From assembly GCA_002509495.1 (NCBI GenBank), contig DAEV01000012.1, positions 4,714-51,651 on the forward strand: a DNA stretch of 46,938 nucleotides, read 5' to 3'. The notes beneath the pieces are model-generated. The model had not been told where the DNA came from and did no database searches. It saw only the letters and a list, made by a program, of their open reading frames with translations. The translations under genes and the position numbers were made by a program. The DNA is from Methanolinea sp. UBA473. GTDB lineage: Archaea > Halobacteriota > Methanomicrobia > Methanomicrobiales > Methanospirillaceae. Shown here one piece after another: positions 25,367 through 33,590 of the stretch (position 1 is the stretch's first letter; each line of letters begins with the position of its first letter).

Positions 25367-26602
25367 CTACTCTCCCTTGATGAACCCTGAGGAAAGCAAC
25401 GCGGTCCCTACGGCCCCGATGTACTGGGAGTGGTGGGGGACAACGATCTCGGTCTGGAGCAGATCTCCCATGGCCTTCACCAGCCCCTGGATGAGGGAGG
25501 TCCCTCCCACCATGAGGACCGGCTCCCGGATATCCACTTCCTGCAGTTGCTGTTCGAAGACCTGCTCCGCCACGGAATGGCAGGCGGCCGCGGCAACGTC
25601 CTCCGGGGTACTGCCTGCGGCAAGGGCGTTCACCAGGCTCTGGGTCCCGAACACGATGCAGTAGCTGTTCATGGGAACCTTCCGGGAAAGGCCTTTCATT
25701 GCGAGGGGTCCGAGTTCCGTGATATCCACGCCCAACCGCTTGGCAGTCATCTCCAGGAACCGTCCGCTCGCGCCAGCGCAGATCCCTCCCATGGTGAAAG
25801 TCCCCGGGATGCCGTCCTGGACACTGATTGCCTTGTTGTCCATGCCCCCGATGTCGATTACCGTGGCAGGCCCATGCTGGGTGTCTGCAAGGTATACGGC
25901 ACCTTTCGAGTTCACGGTAAGTTCCTCCTGGATCAACTGTGCTCCTATCTTCTCCCCAACCAGGAATCTTCCGTATCCCGTCGTCCCGGTTGCCATGATA
26001 TCCTCCCGTTTCACCCCCGCCTCCTTGAGCGCAAGGGCGATCGCATCCTCGGCACTCTGCAGGACGCCGGTCGTGGGCAGCCACCCGGTTCCGACGATGC
26101 GGTTGTCCTGCATTACTACGGCTTTCGTGGTGCTTGAACCGGAGTCCACTCCGAGGGTGAGGCCCTCCTGCACCTCGCGTGCAAGGAGAGCCCTCCTCCG
26201 TGCGATGGTGGTAAGGGCTTCCATCCGGGTGAGAAGCGTGCCTGAAGTCGTCCTCTCGGTGAAGGAATAGGAAACAACAGGAAGCCGTGAATGCTCGTGA
26301 ATGTAGCGGCGAAGTTCGTTCCGAACAATGGCAGCTTCTGCACACCGGAAGCACGTAGCAATGAAGACCGCGTCCGCATCGACTCTCCCTTCCACCAGCG
26401 CTTTGGCCCTGGCGATGGCCAGTTTCAGGTCAGGACTCCTCACGTCCAGCCCGAATTCCTGGAAAGAGGAGCGGATATCGGCGAGTTTGATATCAGGGAA
26501 GAAGATCTCGGCGTCGACAGAGGCTGCGGCTTCTTCGATCTCCTTCTGGACCCCGCTGTATTCCGGGCCGCAGGAGAGCTGGGCGATCCTTACCTTGCTC
26601 AT
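25367..26602 (-). CDS. mmp15: Methanogenesis marker protein 15 (BadF/HgdC-like ATPase)
   Basis: A 411-residue protein with an N-terminal domain (1-147, with ATCFRCAEA) and an ASKHA ATPase domain of the BadF/BadG/BcrA/HgdC class. The phosphate loops are GVDSGSSTTKAVV (151-163) and VIDIGGMDNKAI (248-259). C275 in GGICAGASGRFLE and C315 in MNSYCIVFG match the two cysteines by which HgdC-type activators bind one 4Fe-4S cluster between subunits. By analogy it is an ATP-driven low-potential electron donor (archerase type), fitting reductive activation of MCR Ni-F430. Its start overlaps the mmp5 stop (26599-26602). Confidence 0.93.
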   Translation of the reverse strand: MSKVRIAQLSCGPEYSGVQKEIEEAAASVDAEIFFPDIKLADIRSSFQEFGLDVRSPDLKLAIARAKALVEGRVDADAVFIATCFRCAEAAIVRNELRRYIHEHSRLPVVSYSFTERTTSGTLLTRMEALTTIARRRALLAREVQEGLTLGVDSGSSTTKAVVMQDNRIVGTGWLPTTGVLQSAEDAIALALKEAGVKREDIMATGTTGYGRFLVGEKIGAQLIQEELTVNSKGAVYLADTQHGPATVIDIGGMDNKAISVQDGIPGTFTMGGICAGASGRFLEMTAKRLGVDITELGPLAMKGLSRKVPMNSYCIVFGTQSLVNALAAGSTPEDVAAAACHSVAEQVFEQQLQEVDIREPVLMVGGTSLIQGLVKAMGDLLQTEIVVPHHSQYIGAVGTALLSSGFIKGE

Positions 26603-27045
26603 GGGGAACCCCCCAGCCCCTCCAGGAACTTCCGGATTGCTGCCACGAATTCCTCCCCCTCATCCTCGGTGCGCGGGTAGTTGAGATCGAGAATCGGTAT
26701 CCCCTTCTTGTGCAGCAGATATTTGATCAACTCGTTCGTGCGGGCACATCCCATGCATCCGAAGGAGAAATCCGCATCATTCACGATGATCGCAGCCTCC
26801 GCCTGGTCTACCATGGGTCCGTAGAGGGACATCCTGCCACGGACACCCGAGGGTACTTCCACGGCCGCCCACCGGAGCCCGACTTTTGGTTCTTCCGGGG
26901 TGATCTGCAGCGGCGGGGACTCGAGGCCGGGGGTCTGGATCCGCTCCCGGATCTCAATTGCCGCGGATAGGGGCGTGTGGCCGAACCTCGCTACCAGGTC
27001 AGAGAGGATGAGGCTGGTGGTGGGATATATGAAGACCTTAACCAT
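26599..27045 (-). CDS. mmp5: Methanogenesis marker protein 5
   Basis: About 148 residues from the ATG at 27045 (MVKVFIYPTTSLILSDLVAR), recognised as methanogenesis marker 5. The start is one base past the mmp6 stop (27047-27049); a TTG at 27066 is in frame but unnecessary. Cysteines occur in FGCMGCART, a CxxC-like pair that could bind metal or take part in redox chemistry. Function unproven. It is conserved with mmp6, mmp3 and mmp15 in most methanogen genomes, and this gene order makes a role around MCR activation or modification likely. Confidence 0.9.
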   Translation of the reverse strand: MVKVFIYPTTSLILSDLVARFGHTPLSAAIEIRERIQTPGLESPPLQITPEEPKVGLRWAAVEVPSGVRGRMSLYGPMVDQAEAAIIVNDADFSFGCMGCARTNELIKYLLHKKGIPILDLNYPRTEDEGEEFVAAIRKFLEGLGGSP

Positions 27046-27046
27046 G

Positions 27047-27505
27047 TCAGGACTCCTTCGATTCAATGATTTTTTTCAGGCGGGCTGCATCCAGTTTCTT
27101 CCCTGTCCCGGGTGCGGGTGGAAGCGGCTCTTTTCCCGGAGGGCGATCGCGAAGCCTGGCGAGGCCGGAGGAGATGTTCTTAATAAGGGAGATCTCGAAT
27201 TCGTGACCGAAGAACCCTGGGCGTGCTCCGCCCAGGTTTGCCCGGCATCTCCGGGCATCTCCGGGCGGGAAACCTCGATCTTTCACAAAGATGTGGATCG
27301 GATCAAGGGCGCGGATCTGTTCGATGATGAGGTTGACATCCTCCACCTTTCCCGTAATCATCAGTCCGAAGCAGGTCTCCTTGATCATCACCCCCTGGGA
27401 CAGCTCGTATGCCCTGATTGCAAGGTCGGAGGGGGTCATATCGGGGGAGTCCACGAATACATACTTCGTCACGGATCCTACATATCGCGGGGTATATCCG
27501 GTCAT
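27047..27505 (-). CDS. mmp6: Methanogenesis marker protein 6
   Basis: A 152-residue protein recognised as methanogenesis marker 6 (VFVDSPDMTPSDLAIRAYEL, MIKETCFGLMITGKVEDVN, LDPIHIFVKDRGFPPGDARR). The C-terminal 40 residues are proline- and basic-rich and look disordered. Biochemical role unknown; the family is restricted to MCR-bearing archaea. The ATG at 27505 overlaps the mmp3 stop by 4 bases and its stop lies one base before the mmp5 start. Confidence 0.9.
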   Translation of the reverse strand: MTGYTPRYVGSVTKYVFVDSPDMTPSDLAIRAYELSQGVMIKETCFGLMITGKVEDVNLIIEQIRALDPIHIFVKDRGFPPGDARRCRANLGGARPGFFGHEFEISLIKNISSGLARLRDRPPGKEPLPPAPGTGKKLDAARLKKIIESKES

Positions 27506-29028
27506 TCTCGTACCTCCCGAATAAACACGATCTCTTTCTCCTTCAGGTGTTTGAGTTTCTCAATATCCCGTACCTTTCCGATCAGGTTGGTTCCTTCGAA
27601 CGGTTCGGAAGTGGGTCCAAACTCGCGGTTCTCGGAAAGCCGGACTCCCACCAGGCCCGATCCCCGCCTTGAATCGTTGGTAATGGCAAGGGAGGCGGCC
27701 GGGACCAGGTCCTGCGGAGTGTGTTCGGGGATGATCTTCACCCCAAGCGGAATCTTTGGTTTGAAGAGATAGACATCCTCGAAGGTGAAGAAGAACGGCA
27801 TCCTTCCCACATCGTGGAGGTGCAGCCCTGTGAGCCTCCGGAAGATGTCGCAGGATCCCGGGGCGTTCTCATCATCGAGGACAATATCGACGACCTTCTC
27901 GAGCGCGATGGTGGTGAGACTTACTTTTCCTGCAGCAAGGCTCTCCAGGGTCGTTTCGGGCGTCTGTTCGATAACCACCCTGTCCGGTCCCATGGTATCG
28001 ACCATGGTTTCGATGTTCCTTGATGCTGCGGTCTCGATCGCCGTATCCAACGGTAAACCGACGAGATCAAACTGCCTCGGTTCCAGCCGGATGCAAAGGA
28101 TGTCGCCTTCCTTTGCGAGCCGCGGGATCTCCAGGCCATGGGTTACCTGTCCGAGGGTGGTATGGGAAGGCGTTTTGGGAAGATCCTGGAGGTAGATGTA
28201 GAGAGATCCACGGGAGCGTCCCCTTGTGCGGACCGTAACACTGCCCTCCCTCCTGGGGAGGTTCTCGGCTGCGGGTACGTCTGTCTCCTCTCTCCTCTCA
28301 TCGAGGATATAGGTGCTGGCAGACCTCCCGACCACAAAATGCCCGTCCTGCAGGGCGAGAAGCATATGCTCTACACTCCGGGATGTGGTTTCCGAGAACA
28401 GCATCCCGGGATACCCGGACGCGGTAATCCCAAGGAATGTCACGATCTCCATCCCATCTTCCAGCACGAGATCGCTATCCCGGGTAGTGAACGATCGGCT
28501 CGTGTCGGCCCAGCTGATCACGGGGGCTATCCCGGTGATCCGATCCCCCGTCCCCCATCGGTCGAGAACCCCCCGTCCACTTACCACTCGGCCGATCACG
28601 CCGCCTGCTGCATCTGCCCCGAAGTCGGAGGAGTGCCTGCCCCGGGAGAAGATCAGGTAGGAATGCTTGGGGTCGTACCCGCCGCAGCCCAGTACGAGGT
28701 CCCCGTTCTCATACAGGTGCGTGGTCCTTGCAGGGACGATCCGGGTGGAAAAAGGGCCGAACGCTGCGGCATACCGGTCATGCCAGTGCAGGGTGAGAGG
28801 CATTGTAAGGTCCGGGGACAGGAAGGCCCGCCGCCCCTCCTCGGTCAACTCCACCACGACCTCGCCCGCGGTGGTAGTCAGGCGGTAACTCTTCGTCTCC
28901 GTAGACTCGCGTGTCCCCGGCCGGACAATCGCTACACAGCAGGCAGGATCGCGACCGGGGACCACATCCCGGAGCCTGCTCCCTTCTTCGATCTCCAGCC
29001 TATCTCCGTCGAGGAGGATGGCGATCAT
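27502..29028 (-). CDS. mmp3: Methanogenesis marker protein 3
   Basis: A 508-residue protein recognised as methanogenesis marker 3: a short beta-grasp-like N-terminus (ILLDGDRLEIEEGSRLRDVV), GCGGYDPKHSYLIFSRGRHS, and a cyclophilin-like middle portion (KTPSHTTLGQVTHGLEI). In recent work (recalled, not checked) Mmp3 is part of the ATP-driven MCR activation complex. Cysteines are in ACCVA, GCGGYD and GSCDIF. It starts 9 bases after the atwA stop. Confidence 0.92.
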   Translation of the reverse strand: MIAILLDGDRLEIEEGSRLRDVVPGRDPACCVAIVRPGTRESTETKSYRLTTTAGEVVVELTEEGRRAFLSPDLTMPLTLHWHDRYAAAFGPFSTRIVPARTTHLYENGDLVLGCGGYDPKHSYLIFSRGRHSSDFGADAAGGVIGRVVSGRGVLDRWGTGDRITGIAPVISWADTSRSFTTRDSDLVLEDGMEIVTFLGITASGYPGMLFSETTSRSVEHMLLALQDGHFVVGRSASTYILDERREETDVPAAENLPRREGSVTVRTRGRSRGSLYIYLQDLPKTPSHTTLGQVTHGLEIPRLAKEGDILCIRLEPRQFDLVGLPLDTAIETAASRNIETMVDTMGPDRVVIEQTPETTLESLAAGKVSLTTIALEKVVDIVLDDENAPGSCDIFRRLTGLHLHDVGRMPFFFTFEDVYLFKPKIPLGVKIIPEHTPQDLVPAASLAITNDSRRGSGLVGVRLSENREFGPTSEPFEGTNLIGKVRDIEKLKHLKEKEIVFIREVRE

Positions 29029-29037
29029 TGCCCGACC

Positions 29038-30645
29038 TCAGGGGGCGGATTTGCCCATGACCTCGCGCTCTTCCTGGGTCAGGCTCGCCAGGACTTCAGG
29101 AGTCTTGCCGATCTTTACGATCTTACCTCCTCTCATCAGTGCGCAACGGTCACAGATGTCGCGGACGAAGTCCATATCGTGTGAGACCACGATGAATGTC
29201 TCATCCATCTCGTCCCTGGCATGCATGATGGAATGTTTCACATCGATCTTTGTCAGGGGGTCCATGGTCCCCGTTGGCTCGTCCAGGATGACGACCCTGG
29301 GTTCGCGGATGAGGACCTGGGCGAGGGCCACCCTGTGCTTCTCCCCCTCGGAGAGCTGGTCCGGGTAGCGGTCGAGGATCTCCCTGCTCTTCTCCTCCGG
29401 AAATCCCGCCATTTTGAGGGTGATGATGGCCTTCCTCATCGCAAGTTCCTTCGGGAACTCGAGGCCGATCGCATCGGTCAGGTTATCGAGAACCGTGCGG
29501 TGGGGGAACAGGTCGTACTCCTGGTGGAGCAGCCCGATATAGCTCTTTGCCCTTCCACGATTTTCGATCCCTGGTTTCGTCATATCCACGCGGTCATCCC
29601 CGATGCGGATGATCATCTCTCCGGAAGTGGGTTCGATGATCCCTGAGATGATGCGGGAGAGGGTTGTCTTTCCTGCGCCACTCTTGCCGATGATCCCGAA
29701 GATTTCCTTTGCGGCGACATCGAAGGTGACCCCGTTCACCGCCCTGACTACCCCGCGGTCCACTGAAATGTAACGTTTGAAAACGTCCCTTGCGACCATG
29801 ATCTCAGGGCCAAACTCCGGGATCTCGAACTTTTCGGTATCCGAGAGATCGGCCATGAACCTGTGGATGACCTCTGCAGGAGTTCCAAGGGCAGCGATCT
29901 TCCCGTCCTCCAGGAGGAGTGCACGATCTGCCACTTCCTCGATTACCTGGGAGAAATGGGAGGTAACAACCATCCCCATGTTATTGGACTCTGCTGCCCC
30001 GGACAGCATGGTATGGACGAGGTGTGCGGTTTCAGGATCGAGTGTGCCGGTAGGCTCGTCCGCATAAAGGAGGAACGGCTCTTTTGCCAGTTGCCGGGCG
30101 AGGACCACCCTCTGCTTCTCGCCTCCGGAGAGATCCCGGGCGATGTGCATCATTCGATGGGATAGCCGGACCTGGTCCAGGAGGTCGGCAGCACGGTTGA
30201 TGGACTTGTCCTGGGGAAAATTGATGTCGTCGAGGGCGTGAAGGACGTTCTCGATAACCCGGTCATTCCCATACAGGGCAAAGGTCCTCTGGAACATGAT
30301 GGCGGTCCGCCTCATGACCCGTCGTCTCATCGCCTCGTCGTGCCAGAAGTCCACGTCCGCAGGCTTGAGCGTTCCTCCTCCGCACTCGGGGCATGGCTTA
30401 CCCGCGGCGCTCCCCACGGTCACATACTCGCAGGAATCGCATGCTGCAACGTGATAGATGATCCGGCCGGAGGTGGGGGACTGCTCCACACCACGCATCA
30501 GGTGCATGAGCACGGTTTTTCCCGCTCCGCTCCGTCCGATGATCCCCAGAACCTCCCCCTCCCCGATCTCGAATGAAATATTATTTAGGACCTTTTTTCC
30601 GTCAAAATCCATGCAAAGATTCTCTACGGTGATCAGCGGGGCCAT
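29038..30645 (-). CDS. atwA: Methyl-coenzyme M reductase activation ATPase, component A2
   Basis: A 535-residue twin ABC ATPase without membrane segments, recognised as component A2. The first Walker A is GRSGAGKT (37-44), with signature LSGGEKQR; the second is GKSGAGKT with a variant signature LSEGEKHR. Inserted in the first domain is a four-cysteine knuckle at C69, C72, C85 and C88, possibly zinc-binding. A2 couples ATP hydrolysis to reductive activation of Ni-F430 in MCR, together with the McrC/Mmp complex. First gene of the operon: strong TATA at 30687-30699 and GGAGGAG just before the ATG. Confidence 0.95.
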   Translation of the reverse strand: MAPLITVENLCMDFDGKKVLNNISFEIGEGEVLGIIGRSGAGKTVLMHLMRGVEQSPTSGRIIYHVAACDSCEYVTVGSAAGKPCPECGGGTLKPADVDFWHDEAMRRRVMRRTAIMFQRTFALYGNDRVIENVLHALDDINFPQDKSINRAADLLDQVRLSHRMMHIARDLSGGEKQRVVLARQLAKEPFLLYADEPTGTLDPETAHLVHTMLSGAAESNNMGMVVTSHFSQVIEEVADRALLLEDGKIAALGTPAEVIHRFMADLSDTEKFEIPEFGPEIMVARDVFKRYISVDRGVVRAVNGVTFDVAAKEIFGIIGKSGAGKTTLSRIISGIIEPTSGEMIIRIGDDRVDMTKPGIENRGRAKSYIGLLHQEYDLFPHRTVLDNLTDAIGLEFPKELAMRKAIITLKMAGFPEEKSREILDRYPDQLSEGEKHRVALAQVLIREPRVVILDEPTGTMDPLTKIDVKHSIMHARDEMDETFIVVSHDMDFVRDICDRCALMRGGKIVKIGKTPEVLASLTQEEREVMGKSAP

Positions 30646-30646
30646 T

Positions 30647-30656
30647 CTCCTCCTCT
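30647..30656 (-). promoter_or_regulatory. Strong Shine-Dalgarno sequence of atwA
   Basis: The minus strand reads GAGGAGGAGA immediately before the ATG at 30645, one of the clearest ribosome-binding sites in the window and consistent with a leadered transcript from the TATA box at 30687-30699. Confidence 0.65.
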
Positions 30657-30686
30657 CATACCTAATGTGGTGCAGGGTGCTTATTA

Positions 30687-30699
30687 CCTTTTATATCTC
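30687..30699 (-). promoter_or_regulatory. TATA box of the atwA-mmp operon
   Basis: The minus strand reads GAGATATAAAAGG, a near-consensus archaeal TATA box. It predicts a start of transcription near 30668 and a leader of about 23 bases carrying the strong Shine-Dalgarno sequence. It lies inside the 63-base gap between the HAD gene stop and atwA, so the seven-gene operon has its own promoter. Confidence 0.6.
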
Positions 30700-30708
30700 A
30701 GCAGGAAT

Positions 30709-31524
30709 TCAGGCATTTGGGTGCAGGCTCTTCACGATCGCGACCACTTCCCTGACGTTCTGCACCACGTGGTCTGCAGCCTTGTAGAGTTCGTCGTGTT
30801 TTTCCCCCGACTGCTCCTCGGTGAGGATGGCCACGTCCGCCCTTTTCATGGCCAGGAGGTCGTTGATCCCGTCCCCGACCATCACAACCTTGTCGTACTC
30901 GGCCTGGAGGTCCGCCACGATCTGGGCTTTCAGAGTGGGAGTGGCGATTCCATATACGCGATCGCGGGGAATGCCCAGGTAATCGGCCATTTTCTCCAGC
31001 TTGGCCACCCTGTCCCCTGAGGCGATAAATGCCGGGATCCCCTCCCTGTGCAGTTCCCGGATGGCCTCCCTGGCTCCTTCGAAGGGTTTTCCCCCGGTGG
31101 TCACGGTGAACTCGATCCCGGGAAGACCCATATTGATGATCACCCCGCTGTTCATCGTCACCACCGCTTCCCGGTGACACACGTTCCAGACGTTGCGGAT
31201 ACAGTCCTGCAGATCTCCTACGTCTGCGAACGTGTCCTCGTAGAGGACTTTCCCAACCTCCTCCGCGACCAGGACTTTCCGGGTGCAGCTTACCCCAAAA
31301 CCGACCCTGTTCCTGACAAGGTACGACGAAAGACTGGTTTCGGGGGGTGTCTCTATAATATCCCGGGAATGGACGTGGATGACCACGAGCACACGTTCCG
31401 GGGAGCTGAACGTCAGGGTCACGGTCTCGATCCCTGGGAGGAGTTCCCCATGGATCACGTCCTTGGCAACCCTGTAAGTATGAAGGAGGGTACCAGCGCT
31501 GTCGAACACCACGGCGATGGACAT
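30709..31524 (-). CDS. HAD-superfamily protein upstream of the mmp operon, atypical motif I
   Basis: A 271-residue HAD-fold protein resembling soluble P-type-ATPase-like phosphatases. Motif I is VVFDSAGTLL: nucleophile D8 is present, but the usual second aspartate is alanine (A10), as in phosphonatases (DxAGT). Motif II is FIASGDR, motif III the lysine in PTLKAQIV, and motif IV VVMVGDGINDLLAM. A cap-like insert lies between motifs I and II (about 20-155) with several cysteines (C60s-100s). Position directly upstream of atwA, on the same strand but with its own TATA-like element, suggests a link to MCR activation; substrate unknown. Confidence 0.8.
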   Translation of the reverse strand: MSIAVVFDSAGTLLHTYRVAKDVIHGELLPGIETVTLTFSSPERVLVVIHVHSRDIIETPPETSLSSYLVRNRVGFGVSCTRKVLVAEEVGKVLYEDTFADVGDLQDCIRNVWNVCHREAVVTMNSGVIINMGLPGIEFTVTTGGKPFEGAREAIRELHREGIPAFIASGDRVAKLEKMADYLGIPRDRVYGIATPTLKAQIVADLQAEYDKVVMVGDGINDLLAMKRADVAILTEEQSGEKHDELYKAADHVVQNVREVVAIVKSLHPNA

Positions 31525-31541
31525 GGATGAAAAAACCCCGC

Positions 31542-31552
31542 AAACTTATTTG
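31542..31552. promoter_or_regulatory. Shared bidirectional TATA-like element (HAD gene and ribose-1,5-bisphosphate isomerase)
   Basis: AAACTTATTTG reads CAAATAAGTTT on the other strand. It lies 23 bases upstream of the HAD gene ATG at 31524, giving a leaderless minus-strand transcript, and about 36 bases upstream of the ATG at 31583 on the plus strand. No other AT-rich block is present in this GC-rich divergent gap. Confidence 0.45.
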
Positions 31553-31582
31553 CGCTGCATGGGCACCTATGTAGTGTTGCCC

Positions 31583-32539
31583 ATGGTGCTTACTGATACC
31601 GCGGAGAAGATAAAACGGATGGAGATCCGGGGTGCAGGGAGGATTGCGAGGGCAGCGGTAGCAGCCCTGCGGGACCATTCCTCATCTTTATCCGTGGGAA
31701 GTCCGGAAGAGTATGCGGTAGAGATGGGGAGGGCCGGAAGAATCCTCACCGCGACCCGCCCCACCGCGGTATCGCTCCCCAATGCGGTCCATTTTGCACT
31801 ATCAGCCTTGAGAGAACCTTTTCCGACGGTGGAAGAAGCAAAGGCCGAATTCGCAGCTCGCTGTGACCGGTTCATCGTATCTTCCGAGGGGGCGATCCGG
31901 AGGATTGGGGAGATCGGTTCCCGCCACATCCGCGACGGGGACGTGGTGCTCACCCATTGCAACTCCGAGGCGGCCATCTCCTGTCTCCTCGAGGCGCACC
32001 GGAAAGGAGCGGAGTTCTCGGTTTTCGCGACAGAGGTGCGTCCGAGGAACCAGGGCCACCTCACCATCCGGACCCTGGACCGTGCCGGGATCCCAACGAA
32101 TTTTATCGTGGACTCCGCTGCCAGGTACTATATGAACGAGGTGGACCTGGTGGTGGTGGGCGCCGATGCGGTAGCAGTGAATGGCGCGGTGGTGAACAAG
32201 ATAGGGACGTCCCAGATCGCCCTGGCAGCCCACGAAGCCCGCACCAGGTTCATGGTTGCCGCGGAGACCTACAAATTCGCCCCCCGCACGATCCTCGGAG
32301 AGTACATCGAGATCGAGGAGAGGGACAGCACGGAGGTGCTCTCATCAGAAGAAGCAGCGTTCCTTCCCCATGTCCGGGTCAGGAATCCTGCCTTCGACGT
32401 AACGCCTGCGGAATACGTGGATCTCATTGTGACCGAGGAAGGGGCGGTCCCCCCCCAGATGGCCTATATCATCATCAGGGACTACCTTGGATGGGAGATC
32501 TCTGAATACCACTGCGAACTGGATGGAGAGATGGATTAA
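31583..32539 (+). CDS. Ribose-1,5-bisphosphate isomerase (eIF2B-related)
   Basis: About 318 residues from the ATG at 31583. The family member in Thermococcus converts ribose-1,5-bisphosphate to ribulose-1,5-bisphosphate in the AMP degradation pathway leading to form III RuBisCO. Catalytic cysteine is in LTHCNSEA and catalytic aspartate in VVVGADAV; GRAGRILTATRPTAVSLPNA is the family substrate loop. An in-frame start at 31517 would overlap the HAD gene and precede the only promoter, so 31583 is preferred. AMP phosphorylase and RuBisCO genes are not in the window. Distinguishing it from an eIF2B-like or MtnA paralogue rests on these motifs. Confidence 0.88.
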   Translation: MVLTDTAEKIKRMEIRGAGRIARAAVAALRDHSSSLSVGSPEEYAVEMGRAGRILTATRPTAVSLPNAVHFALSALREPFPTVEEAKAEFAARCDRFIVSSEGAIRRIGEIGSRHIRDGDVVLTHCNSEAAISCLLEAHRKGAEFSVFATEVRPRNQGHLTIRTLDRAGIPTNFIVDSAARYYMNEVDLVVVGADAVAVNGAVVNKIGTSQIALAAHEARTRFMVAAETYKFAPRTILGEYIEIEERDSTEVLSSEEAAFLPHVRVRNPAFDVTPAEYVDLIVTEEGAVPPQMAYIIIRDYLGWEISEYHCELDGEMD

Positions 32540-32570
32540 CCGGAGTGATACGGATGAAAGACCTGATCGC

Positions 32571-32580
32571 AACTTTTTAT
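32571..32580 (+). promoter_or_regulatory. TATA-like element of dapF
   Basis: AACTTTTTAT would start a transcript near 32601, giving an 85-base leader to dapF. The leader ends with GGAGG at 32674-32678, seven bases before the ATG at 32686, which settles that start codon over the in-frame ATG at 32692. Confidence 0.4.
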
Positions 32581-32685
32581 CTCCAGCCCGGCCGGGATAC
32601 TGTACCGGGGCATGCATCGCGTGCGGAATGCGAGTTGGAACGGGCCCTGGCCACGCGGGGTACTCCCCACACTGGAGGAACCTGA

Positions 32686-33504
32686 ATGCAAATGCTTTTT
32701 ACCAAAATGCAGGGGAACGGGAACGATTTTATCCTGATCGACGAGTCAGAAGGGATCGCGATCCCGGATGAGATGAAGCCCGAGTTCGCGCTTCTCTACT
32801 GCGACCGGAGGTTCGGGATCGGGGGCGACGGAGTGCTCTACCTCTCGAAGTCCACGAAGGCAAACGTGAAAATGCGCCTTTTCCAGCCCGACGGGAGCGA
32901 GGCGGAGATGTGCGGGAACGGGATCCGCTGCCTGGCCAAGTACGCCTTCGATGCCGGGTTTGTGAAGGACTCCTGCAAAGTGGAGACTCCTGCAGGGATC
33001 ATTCCGGTGACGATGGTCTACGCGGAAGAGGAGTTCACCGCGACGGTCGAGATGCCTGAGCCGAAGTTCGACCGGAAGGACATCCCTGCCACGGGGGAGG
33101 GGGAGTTCAAAGAAGAGATCTCAGGATTCCAGGTCTATGCGGTGAACACCGGCGTGCCCCACGCGGTGATCTTCACGGAGTCCCTGGACGCAGTGGACGT
33201 TGCGGCGGTCGCCCCCGGCATCAGGAACCATCCGACCTTTCCCAAGGGCGCGAACGTGAACTTCGTAGAGCGGTCAGGAGAGAACGCGCTCCGGATCCGC
33301 ACCTTCGAGCGGGGAGTCGAGGAGGAAACGTTCTCCTGCGGGACCGGCGCTACGGCATCTGCGGCGGTCGCCCACCACATCGGGTATGTGGGCACGACCG
33401 TGAACGTGGAGACCAAGGGGGGGCCGCTCACGATCTACCTGGAGAACGGGACCCGGATGGAGGGCCCGGCGACCACGGTCTTTTTCGGCCAGATCACGTT
33501 CTGA
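32686..33504 (+). CDS. dapF: Diaminopimelate epimerase
   Basis: A 272-residue DapF, of normal length. It interconverts LL- and meso-diaminopimelate in lysine biosynthesis. The paired catalytic cysteines are visible in MCGNGIRC and SCGTGATAS; the N-terminus LFTKMQGNGNDFILID is also diagnostic. A good Shine-Dalgarno (GGAGG, 32674-32678) precedes the ATG. It follows the ribose-1,5-bisphosphate isomerase gene by about 150 bases. It is the last GC-rich core gene before the AT-rich accessory patch. Confidence 0.95.
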   Translation: MQMLFTKMQGNGNDFILIDESEGIAIPDEMKPEFALLYCDRRFGIGGDGVLYLSKSTKANVKMRLFQPDGSEAEMCGNGIRCLAKYAFDAGFVKDSCKVETPAGIIPVTMVYAEEEFTATVEMPEPKFDRKDIPATGEGEFKEEISGFQVYAVNTGVPHAVIFTESLDAVDVAAVAPGIRNHPTFPKGANVNFVERSGENALRIRTFERGVEEETFSCGTGATASAAVAHHIGYVGTTVNVETKGGPLTIYLENGTRMEGPATTVFFGQITF

Positions 33505-33590
33505 TTGGATTATCCGAACAAGACAGGGCATACTCTTTTTTCATCTGATTCGTAGTTCGAGCCACGATGTTCCCTGGTGATATTTTTAAA

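Noticed and set aside
28138..29184. 348-codon plus-strand open frame
   Set aside because: It is antisense to mmp3 and the end of atwA. Composition is rich in G, P, H and R as expected of a shadow frame.
31517..31582. Upstream start for ribose-1,5-bisphosphate isomerase
   Set aside because: It would overlap the divergent HAD gene and precede the only TATA-like element; the family begins near the ATG at 31583.
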